In this document: one piece after another, positions 36,301-48,300 of the stretch | Position numbering within the stretch: the stretch's first letter is position 1 | Layout of the letters: every line of letters starts with the position of its first letter | Source of the DNA: Pachyseris speciosa | Taxonomy: Eukaryota; Cnidaria; Anthozoa; Scleractinia; Pachyseridae | Direction of reading: 5' to 3' | DNA: 64,000 bases | Assembly (NCBI GenBank): GCA_016490735.1 | Contig: JAEMWC010000003.1 | Location: 170,001-234,000, forward strand | The notes under the pieces: generated by a model | What the model saw: the letters and a program-made list of their open reading frames with translations, nothing else | What the model was told of the DNA's origin: nothing | Databases searched by the model: none | Position numbers and translations under genes: made by a program

Positions 36301-39300
36301 GACATTTAGCGACAATAAGGAGATTTCTATCTTATCAACACTTTGAAATACTTATACATGCGTTTGTGACTTCTAGACTTGATTATTGTAATTTGCTATT
36401 ATCCGGACTGCCACAAAACCTCGTTCAAAAACTTCAATATGTACAGAACTCTGCTGCCCATTTACTATCATTCACTCAGAAGACTGAACATATTACTCCG
36501 ATACTTAACCCATTGACTACCGGAGGTTTTTACATTTTCGGAGTGATTTTCCACCTATAAACGATGAATAGCAATTCGTGACTCTTTATTTGAACTACCA
36601 GGGAAAAGTGGTGCTGTCCTAAGCCACTGGAGGCTCAAGGTTTCTGAAAACGTCATTTTGACGTAGCTATTTTTTTATCTGTGAAGCGACAACAATGGCC
36701 CAAGTTCGGTTTGCTTGCGATTTCTGCTAAATTTACAGCCATTTTTCATCTTTAGCGGCTGCCTGATGAGCATCATTAAGTGTGACGGTAGCTAAGAGTC
36801 CACTTTCTCAAAGAATCGAGCAAGGTGATGTACTTTGTTGTTGAATTTGGCTTGTTATTCGAACTGGGAATTTGGGCGGTCGAACACTTAGTACCTTTGG
36901 GACTCGACTATTGATGAATTTCTCGACCTAACCGCCACATATTTTGGAATTTCTGAGTACTGAAGATGACCACAAGCAGGAATTTTTGGCGGTAGGTCGG
37001 AGTGGCTGTCGACTTAGTTTTATATGTGAAAGAATTGGGGGAAGGAATGGCTGCTGTCAAAAATTCTCGTCATTTCCCAGCATGCAATGTGGTCTAGATG
37101 TTGAAAATGGCAGAAAGGCCCGAATGCACTGGAACAAAAGGCTGTATCTACGCTCGGGAGAAGAATATGAAAAAAAAAAGTCATTTCTAAGCTAGAAAAA
37201 GGACTGAATTTCATTATGATGGTTGAGGTTTGGTTTTTCGGCGATGATTTCCTTAAAAACATGAAGGCAAAAAGGGGCATTTTTGTCGTTTCTCTTTGAT
37301 GTTAAAAACGGTCAGTTTCGTTCTTGTCCAAACTCAAAAGGCCATATTTGGTAAAAATCGTTACGTTTCTTGCATTTATTGGATATCCAAATTTAAAGGG
37401 CATTCCATTTCGTGCTCACAACTAACAGTTAAGGCAATATTCGTGTGATTGAGAAAGTTGCAATGTTTTGAAGCATGGGAGTTTTTTACGGCCGGTTTTG
37501 GCCGGCACGGGTGCCAATGGGTTAAAGAACTCCACTGGTTGCCTGTTGATGTCAGAATTGAATTTAAGATCCTAGTACTGGTTTTTAAGGCATACCACGG
37601 CATTGCGCCACTCTATATATCTGACATGATCACTAAATATGAACCGACCAGGTCTTTACGCTCTTCCTCCAAAAGACTCCTCGTTGTCCCACGGTACAAC
37701 CTTAAGACATACGGAAGAAGAGCTTTTTCTGTGAATGGTCCTATGTTATGGAACAGCCTTCCTAACAATATTAGAGAAACTGAATCTTTAAGCACCTTTA
37801 AGAAGCAGATCAAAACATTTCTTTTTAAACGTTCTTTTTAAGAAGCATTTTAACTCTTATTCTTGTTGAATTATTTTTCTTGTAAATATTTATCTTGATT
37901 AGCTATTCATATTATAGTCTTTTGCATATTTTAGGTATTACTATTGTCTATTATTTTCATGTATTATTATCAGATATTTTATACGTATTATCATTGTAAA
38001 GCGTTATTGGTTTCTTTATTGTTAGTAGAAATAACGCTATATAAATAAAGATTATTATTATTATTATTATTGTTATTATTATTATTTTGTCCTTGATAGG
38101 AGAAGTACCCAGATGTTGGTGACACAAACATTAATTCTCTTATTGGAGGATTTTTTCTGCTGAGATTCTTAAATCCAGCTATTGTCACACCAAAAGGTAT
38201 GATCTCACACTCTACTGACTTGTATTTTCATACCACATAGCCTGAATGAAGCCTGGAAATTTACAAAAACCTATTTACCAGGCTTCAAGTTAAACCTGTA
38301 AGCAAACTCAACACTCCTTCTCCCTCTGCCAACTTACCACTATTTGCGCTTTTTTTATGGATTTTAGCCTACAAATATGTTTAATGGGAAATGCATTGTG
38401 CATTTTAAGTAATAACATTTTTTATTGACTGTCTTCGTTCCAGCTTACATGCTTGTCAGTAAACCTCCCAGCCAGTGTGCAAGGAGAAACTTAACCATGG
38501 TAAGTAGATGGCCTAAATGAGGGGGTTTGTTTCATTTAAGAATAAAGCCCCTCTTGCATCTTCAGGGTGTTCATTAGGAATCAGAGATCAGAGAATTCTC
38601 TATCTACTAAGTAGAATTCTCCAGCTGAATTTCCTTGCTCTGTCCTCCCTGAAAGAGCTTTGCTCTTTCATAATAATCTTTCATAATATTTCTCCTGTTA
38701 CTATTATTTTACTGCTACTATAATTCTTAATGAAAACCCTTATCTTGCTCTTCCTTTGGTGGTAACAAAATTATTTGTTCATTGTAGATTGCAAAGCTCA
38801 TACAAAGCATGGCCAACAGACATGTGGTTGGCACTTATTTCAAGGAGGAACACATGCAACCATTGCAGCCATTTGCAATGAGACACGTCAATGAAATACA
38901 GGTAAGTTCAGAATCACACAGCAACAATACTCCTTCACAAGGCCTTCAAGGAAATTTTGTACCTAACAGTGATTCCTTTCTTCAAATACGTTTCTATCCC
39001 CTGATGAAGCTTTCTACAAAAAGATAAGTTACAGAGTTTTAGTATTTTGTAGAGTTCCAAATTTATAGGGTCATAGTAAATTTATTTTTCCACTAAACCG
39101 ACTAGTCTAAGGGCTAGTAGTAGCCTGTTCCAGGTTCTCAGATATTTGGGTGAGCATGCAAGAATGAGCGAAGAAAATTTAGTGGGGCCCCCCCCCAGTC
39201 CCCGTGCAATTTTCTTCGCTCATTCTTCGCTCACCCCAAATATCTGAGAGCCTGGAACAGGCTAGGCTGGTAAGTGCATATTTTTACTAACCCAGCATGA

Positions 39301-42300
39301 AGTTTTACCAGTTCTGAGCTAGTGGACTAGCATTAGTGTCAAGCACTGCCAGTTCCTCTGAATAGTAACGTTTCATTAAAATTTCAAAAAAGGACCTACA
39401 TTAGTTGGTGACCCAGGGTTTTGGTTTCTGGTTATTAACTTGGTTGGATGGATAAGTAGAATGTTCATTTTTGGTTTTTATAAGTAAGTTATTTTTCAGT
39501 CATGAATTGTCAATTGGAATGTTGTTACCAAAATAAAATATGCCTTTGTTGAAAGGGTGTCGTATTTGAAAGCTGTGTGGAGCCGTTATTTAGCCTTGTG
39601 TGCCTTTGTCTATGTTGTGACCTCTAGCAACATTACACTTGTGCATGTAGATCACCTCTATTAATGATCTTTTCTTTTTTGCTTTTACAGAATTTCCTCA
39701 CAAAATTATTTAATTTTAATAAAATAACAGATTTCTATGAAACGTTAGAGGTCAGTATGCTACTCTATTATTCCCCCGCAATTGTTCACATACATATTTC
39801 TTTTTTGCTAGACAAACCACCTTTCTCTAGATGGAGTGAAAACCTCACTTCATATTAGGCAACATACTTGATAATTATTAGAATCGACTCTTTGTTACAG
39901 CATTTTTATGATGCATACACCGCTCAGGAGTAAGCTTACATAGAACACTGAATGAAACACGTTTGATATGCGTTCAAGTTCCATTCCCTTATCCGTTCTG
40001 TATCTGTTCCATGCCTGTTATGAATCTTTTCCAGCTCCGTTCTCTTGTGGTTCCATAGAACGCGTTCCTTGGAACTCTCTTAGAGAACAAGGTTCTTGGA
40101 ACCCATTCAAAAGAATGCACTCCTTGGAACTCTCTCACTAGAACCCGTTCCTAGGAAGGCTTTTTCGAAAACCAGTAATGCCAAGGTCACCAGGCCAGAT
40201 GGCAAGTGTACATGCACATTATACACATAAATGTAAACTTCACACGGTACATGTAAACATCCTTGAGCCGAGAAGTTCTCTAGGACACTTTCTAGAGAAC
40301 GTGCTTGTTCCATCCTGTCCCCGTTCGATACCCGTTCTGCATCAGTTTCTCTTGCCACTTCATTATTCATTCTAGTTTTTTTCAGATCACGTTCTTGAAC
40401 GCGTTCTCTGTTAGGTTACCCTATATATATAGAGGTGTATATATGCCTATACCATGAACAATTGTGGACCATTTGTGTATTCGTTTGTTTTCCTGAAAGA
40501 ATAACAAGCAACCAAGGCTTTCACCCAAATAAGGCACTTATGTCCAGAAATGCACACAATGTCGAAAATGGCAAATTAGACTAAAATTCGCCAACAGTGG
40601 TTTCTTTATCAAAAATTTCCAGTTTAAAGCAGTCTGTCGCTAAGATAGGCTCGCACAGCAGGTAATGTCCTTTTCTTGGTTTAAATATGTTAATAATTGG
40701 ACTCGCAACTTAAACAACCAATTCCGTCAGAGCCCAAGAATTCACTTTATGGCTGGTTAATGGTTGCTGTACTTTGCCATGAGACTTTGAGACTTTATCG
40801 CCTAGAAAGATTTGAGACTTTAATAAAGTGGTTATTATTATTATTATGATTATTATCTTCAGTAATTGATAAATTGGTTGCTTTCTATAGCACAATGTGA
40901 GCTTCTTAAATTTTGGTGTTTTTCTTTGTAGATAGAGCAATATTTATCACTGTCTAAGGACATTAAAATAAGCATCACCCCAAACGAAATGTACAGAATT
41001 CATGAATTAATTCTCAAGCACAAAGAAGAACTGGTGAGTGCATGTTTGATATGGTTTTGCACATTTCATAACTGCGTAATTTAGATAACCAGGATACTGG
41101 AACGAACAACCAGGCTTCGCTCAGGGGCATTTGAAACGAAGAAAAGTGGTAAGTATGTGAATAAAACGGCCAAAATAATCTTGGAAGTCCCATTCTGGAG
41201 CAACAAAGTAGAACCCCACCCACTGGCTCCTAATACAGTCTATAGCCATATGACCTGCTTCAAAGGTTTGAATCCCTGAGGGGGCTCTTTCCTGCATTTA
41301 CTTTGTAATGATGCCCTTCTTTTTAGGCCCTAACTGAGGATGACCCACTGCACATAATCTTGGATGAGTTAGGACCCCCTGCAAAGCAGTTGAGTTACAG
41401 TATGAACGCAACAATCAGTTTGACCCTCACCAACAGATGGGACCACAGCAAAGGCATGTGCAGCAAAGGGTTTGTGGATGGGAGGGAGACAGGGGCAGTT
41501 AAGCAGAGACCGAAGGGTGTAGTTTCATTGATGGCCAGGTAGCCGGAAGGTAGACAGTTAAGGGGTGCAACTTAGTGGAGAAATAATCCAAAAGACATTT
41601 TGATTCCAGCTGTTTATAGCTGTGGTTTCTGTGGCACCATTTTAGCTACAGCACTTTTTCTTTGCTCCCCCGCCCCCCTCCCCCGTTTTAATCGGATGTT
41701 GTTTTGTTGCGTCCCTCCAACATTCTGTTAGGTTTCAACAACATTTTCCCCCAGTCAACTCTCCTTACAGACACGTTTCGAAGGCGAACAGCTCTCTGAA
41801 ATGAACGTGGTAAATTGGGTGCGTGCCAAAGTGGTCAGCCATTTTACTGTACTGAACTCCCTTTAAAACAGACACCTCTGTAAAGGGGGAAGCTGTTACT
41901 AGTCCCTAAGTTTTTTGGGGGATTTGACTGGTACTGAGTGACACCCATTTATGCTCCTGTTTAAGGGAAATGACACAACAAAAACAGCAACTCTAGAGTT
42001 GATCCCTTGGACTTAAAGATCTTAATATGACGATCTTCTCTTCAATGTACCTACCGGCCCTCAACGTCATACAGTGGAAGCTCGATTTAACGAAATGCCA
42101 AGGGACTAGGGAAATTGGTTCGTTACATCGATGTCCTTTTCCACACATTTTAAAAGCTCGGTCTGAAGAATATAGTTCGTTGTATCGAGGACTTCGTTAT
42201 ATAGAGGTTCGTTAAATCGTTTCCACTGTGTTTATAATCAGCACGGAGAGAGATAAAAAGTAGCTTAAGCTTAAAGATTATTGTCGGTGTGGTTTTATTT

Positions 42301-45300
42301 ATGTATAGTGCTAAGGAGTGACTCCATAGAAGTGTTGACATTCAAGACTCCACCTGTGCAACAGAGATGCACAAAAGAACAGTTACGAGCTCTGTTCATC
42401 AAACTTTTATCCATGGTAAGTTGTTTTAAGTGGCTGGCATTCAAGTACACAGTAGCTTGATGACTCCTTGATTGTATCTACTGCTCTCTAATACTTCTGG
42501 CTTATAAAGCGGTGAGAGTGGCGACAGCCCGTTCCTGTCAGCAGTGTGGACAAGGTTGAATTCCCGAAGTTTTCTCAAGGACTAACGTTTCCCCCAATGG
42601 GATCTTCCGTTAAATACCACTGACATACCAGTAAAGCCTTGGATATTTTTATTACTTCAGCTAAAAATGCACTACTCAAAAATTCCCAAAATCCTTCTTT
42701 ACATGCAATACATTTTCAGATGGGGGCTTAACATATCGCTTTCTAACACAGTTACATTTTACACATTACTTGAAAGCAACTTTTTGAATCCGAACGATTA
42801 CGTTTTGTAGCTGCAAAGAAAGAACAGGCTTCGATTCCACAACAAAAAATGGAGTAAGCTTATTCTATTCTTTCCTGATATTTAAATTCAACAAGTTAAA
42901 CTTTCAACCGTTTTCATCTACCTTTTTTTCAGTTAATTAATGTATATTTCGTTGTCATCTTTATGATGCACTTTCTCTGTAAAAGGCCCGTTTACACAGG
43001 CGATGTTTGTCGCACAACTGGATGCAATTTTGGTCGCGCTAAGGTTGCGGTGTACCCAGTTTTCAAGAGCGATTTCAGTGAAGTTTTAATGCAATTTGTT
43101 GCCGCGATACACCGCAATTTGAGATGCAACTCACGAAACACGGTTTTATAAAAAAAATCGCTGCAAAATTGCATCAAGTTTTGAGAAAGTTCGAAACCCC
43201 TGCGATATCGCAGCGACAAATTGCACTGAAATCGCATCTAGTTTACACGTGCGATTTTAAGCGCGACAAAAATTGCATTGAGTTGCTTGACAGAAATCGC
43301 CTGTGTAAACGGGCCTTAATTCTACATATTCGCATTCGTTGTTGTTGTTGTTGTTGTTTTTTTTGTATCTACTGTAATTTGTTAAATATTCCATTTTTCT
43401 TTTCTAGGATGTCAAACTGATGGAAGAAAGTTCCCTTCTTGATGTCGTCACCAGAGCACATTTCGTTCCTGTCAGTCGTCAAAGCGGTGAAGAGGAAAAA
43501 TATGGCAGACATACACAGGAACACCGCAGGAAACTGGAAGAACAAAAATCCAAAATCGCGGGTTATATTTACCAGAAATACAAAGCCCATCCGGAATTAA
43601 AAGGCATGCTCTCCAGAGATCCAGTCTTCTACCAGGAAATTAAACAGGTGTTTTGATTTGCATGTACTGAGTAAGAAATACGTTCGTTTTCCTTTATGTG
43701 GAAAAAAACAATTCGTTGTTTTGAAGGGCTTTTGAGAGCTTGGAGTTGGGAATGCTGCATGTCCAAACAGTGCTGTAATTAAGACTTAGGCTTCTTTTAC
43801 TTGAAAGCAGGGATGCGTTCATCCCGGGATGAAGTTCTGTTTTTTTTTTTCCTCAGTTATACAGTGGTTTCATACCGGGATGACCGAAAAGAGTTCGCTT
43901 CGGGGCGAAATTGTTGCAGATAAATCGACTTATCTATATTTATCCCTCGGGAAGACTGCTTACTTGGAAGTTTTCGTCCTATTTTATCCCAGCCGGGGAT
44001 GACATTTCATCCCAGTGTTGAAGACAGGGTGAAATAATCCCAAGACGAGAATATTTCACCCCAGGATCATGTTACTCTAAGGGACAGGTTTTCCCTATAC
44101 TCAAGAGAAAAACATGAAGTTTTTTTCTCCGAGACAGAAACCATAATCCGTTTTAGCGATTTTTCATGGTGACATAGGAAGAGCTCTAGTCAGGCTCCGG
44201 TTTCTTCAGAGCCGATTAGCGCTAAACCAGGGTTCTGTTTTATCTTTGAAGCGCGATTAGCGCTCGCTCATGGGTAAACTCGGGTTGAAATTTTAACGAA
44301 GTCGATTAACTCAGTTCTAAACTGGGGAATAAAGTTTGTCAAAACAAACGAAATGGCTGAATAAGCCATTCGATAGTTTGCTTCAAGAATAGAAAAAGTA
44401 ATTTATTCAAGAAATAGTTCTTCTTGGCTGCTTTGATGACAAATGAACTCCATACTGATTTGGTACAGTAAAGGTTTCGGTTGATGATCGTCTAGGGCGT
44501 ACAGGCGCCCGGAACACGCAAACTCTTGCAGTTTCTAGAATTACTTAAAATTATAAAGGTATTTGTAAATTTTAAAAAGTTTCTTTGTATTGAATCTTGC
44601 CTTTTCTTTTATTCTTTTGCTTTCAGGAAGTTCAGGCTAAACTCATGCGGTATTTCAAACTGGCACCAAAAGTCAAGAGTCTTCAAAATGTCTTGCAGGT
44701 CTGTGAAGTCTGAAAGAAAAAGCTTTCATTATTTTAGTTACCTGGGAGGGTGGGTGTGGTCATGGTGGCGTGATGGTTGTTGCTTCCCAAGACGAACGAC
44801 TTAACCCTCCTCTTGATTGTGCTGCAAAATTTTCCCTTGCCTCCCCCCCGTCACCCTCAGTGTTGTCAGTGAACGCCAACAATCTGGGGAAGTTATCCGC
44901 TCTTTGACCGATTGGGACCTGACGCATTCATGTGCATGGTATCAGCAAAAACTTCTGAGGGTAACGCTTCACTGGACTAGGATGCCATACAGATGAGAAC
45001 TGATGGGAACCTTCATTGATTTTACTGTCGCAAATACCACTTGATTTCCAATTCGTTCGAGAACACAGAAACAATATTCCAGTGTCAAACGAAACAGGGT
45101 GTGATTATCACTTATTTTTACATTTGAGATTAGATGACATCATATGTTTGCTCAGTATTTAAGTACAAAAGATCGTATGTTTTGACAAGCGCAACATTGT
45201 GCTGTGCCCATATGTTACTCTAACATATGACTTCTAGCGGTTAATTTAAAAGACTTTTTCAGCAATGTAAAGTCAGCTGTTACATGAGTGGATGTTCCCT

Positions 45301-48300
45301 TAAAAACAGTAACTGTAACTGTATTTAGTTCTCCTCCCCCCGTCAGGGGCTTCTTCAAAACGTGCTCTCTTCTTTTTTCATTTTAGACATTGCGCAAGCA
45401 AGAGTCGTACCTAAAGGACCAGTTGTGTGTTTACAGAGGTACTGTGCCGCTTCCTGGTTTGTTCTAAGGCATAGCAGGGTTTTTTTTTGTGAGGAAAACA
45501 GTATCATGCAAAAAAAAATGTTAAAATAATGAAATGCCAAAGAAGTTACAAGCTTCCTTTAACTTACTTCCCCCCGCCTCGTAAGGAAATTCCGTGCCCT
45601 GTAAAAATGTGTAGTAGGAAATAGATTCTTTAGAAAGACATAAAACGTAGCCGTGGTATCTTCTTGTCTCACTAAACGTTTTAATGTAGTCTCGTTTGTT
45701 TTGCTTTTCTGTCTCTGACAGAAAACAAACAGACAGGGTTGCCATGGTGAATGAATAGTCAGGGAAATTCTCAATTCTACCTGAAAGTTAGTGAAAAGTC
45801 AGGGATTTTATGCCTAGCTGCTTGTTTGTTTCAAAAACTTTCTACAAGGGAATTGATTTCTATGACTTTATTGCTGCCTTTATCGCCCAAGGATTTCGCT
45901 TGGGTGAATTCTTTTTACCAATCTGTGTGATTTTACCAGGGAGAGGAGGGTGACAGTAAACTTACCTTTATCGAGAGAACAATTATTATCAATTCATTTC
46001 GTTTGTTTTGTTTGTTTGGCTTTTTTTTTTTTTACAGTATATTTGAATGCAGTGAGAACAAAAGCAGTGACAGCCTCTTCAAAGGTGAGTAGTTCCAAAC
46101 AGTTGTTTTCAATCCAGTTCTGGCGAGAAAATGTTAACACTAAGTTACACTTCAAGGGGAGAGGCGACCTCTTGGCATATGTTGCTCCGCGCCTTCCGTT
46201 TTTCCAGAGATAAAAAGGCGATTTCGCTAACTAAATTAATATCCGAGCAGATTTTCCTTCTTTTGCGTACGAGATGATCAGACACAGTAGCGATGAAATG
46301 TTTTGTGCCTAATGTGGCGCACCCTTCACCTCAAATAACCAAGAAGAAACGAATTGCTAATCTTCCTTGTTTTCTCGTACGTAAACTTGGTGTGTCCTTG
46401 GAGGAGAGAATCTTTTAGATGTGTCTCCAGCTTTGTGTTCCCCACTGAATGGTCCTTCCTGTGCAACATTCTTCAATAAAACGTTTGAATCTTTTTCAAA
46501 CGTCCAATTAATGGACCTTCGTATATTGTGGTTTTGCTTTGGTTAGGCTTCAAACGCCTTGAACGTTTTCAATAACATCCCCATGTAACATTAAGTAATG
46601 TTTCATTTTTTCCTTTCTATTTCTTTATAAATGAAAATGACTGATCGCCTAGGTTAGCTAGTGCTATTTATGGATCAGTCTAGTTTGTAACTGTTCTTCA
46701 TTCCCTATATATTTGAATAAAGTGTATACCCCACCATGCTTTCACGCTTCAACCGTTGTCAGTTGTACCTTCTGCTGGACGAAACTGCTAAAATATCCAG
46801 TCGCCATTAACAGTAACCTTAGGTATTTTCTGTCGTTTGTTTCTGATGTGTCTGCCCACACAATGAAGCATACTTCGTAAGTATGGTATGGTTCTGATCA
46901 ACGAGCTCTGTTTTTGGATTGTATTCCAGAGAACAGTACAGGACGTTTCTGTCGCAGAAAGTACAGCATCAACGTCTATTGACTTCAGCTTTTGTCAACT
47001 AGAAAAAGAAGGAGTGGTCATGCACGTCGAAAGCCAAAGATTACCTGAAAAAAGGTGACTCTAAGCAACCTCTTAATGACTTCTGAACCACATTTAATGC
47101 GACTTAAACGACACATAATTTGCCCTCATGTCCCAATGTATCATTTACTTTGCTTTTGATTTTTTTATTCGCAGAAAATCGGATTTGACAGTAACAATCG
47201 CCTGCTCAGAGCCTGGTGTGTACCAAGTTTTTCTTCAAAACAGAGGTAATACCGTCTCAATGATGTGTCTTCTTGTGTAGTGCAACTTTTCGTTAGTATT
47301 TCTGCATCAGTCATAACCAGGAGAAAACAAAGGGTTGCCTCGGACAAGTCAGGGAAATGAACATTATCAGAAAACCCGAGTTCCGAGTCTGGCTGTGTCA
47401 CTTACAGAGAAAATACTTCATTTTCGTCACTAGGCTTAAAATATATATTCCATCAAACCTTCTCTTGATCTGTTGAAGGCAAAATAGGCGTCCATTCCAC
47501 AAGTTGAGTAATTCGTAGCATATTACTGAGGTTATTGCTAAACTTGGAGATGTACACATCTTTCCTTCCGTGAAGTGTTGACGGTGTGCTGTGAATTAGC
47601 CGTTCCTGGGTCTCAGATGTTTTTTGGGCGAGCACGCGAGAACGCCTTCTCCCCCCAGTCCACGCTAGATTTTCTTCCCTCGTTCTTCGTTCTACGCTCC
47701 TTGTTTCGCTCGCCCTAAACATCTGAGAGTCTGGAACACGCTAGCTGTGAATAATTTACGAAAGCTTGCCTGTGTTTTCGCGATTGGTCGAAGTGATTGC
47801 AAGCTATCGCAAATAATTCGCCGATTGTCTTGTCATCAAGCTGTCTTGCTTTGGCTCTATTTCAGGCGACCCTAAAACAAGTCAAGAAGTCCATTTAAAC
47901 CTGGAAGAGATACTGGAAGTACAACACCAAAGAGAACCGGTTAGTTTTCAGTTTGTTGTTGTTGTTTTTGTAGAGCGGTTTTCAGGTTGACTGTCGTAAA
48001 ACCAAAACCAAAGAAATTGCTCTGACCAATCAGCTTCCGAAGAAGGGAAATTGCCTCCGAGCAAGTCACGACTGAGTTGGTTTTGTTTCTGACTGGTTGA
48101 GAAAATGGCGCGAAGTTTGGTAACCTATCACAGAGTTTACCAAAAAGAGCGGGAGTTACTTTCGACGGTAAACTGGAAACCACTCCATTATTACTGTAAT
48201 TATTATTGTTGTTGTTATTTCTGTATAATTTGAACTCGTTTGCGGTCGCAATATGTACAAAAAAGAAAACGTCGTTGAACCAGCCTAACGGAACTTCTGT

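Noticed and set aside
36766..36790. CTGATGA in MITE copy C (and complement in copy B)
   Set aside because: No GAAA at the right distance and no stems, so not a hammerhead.
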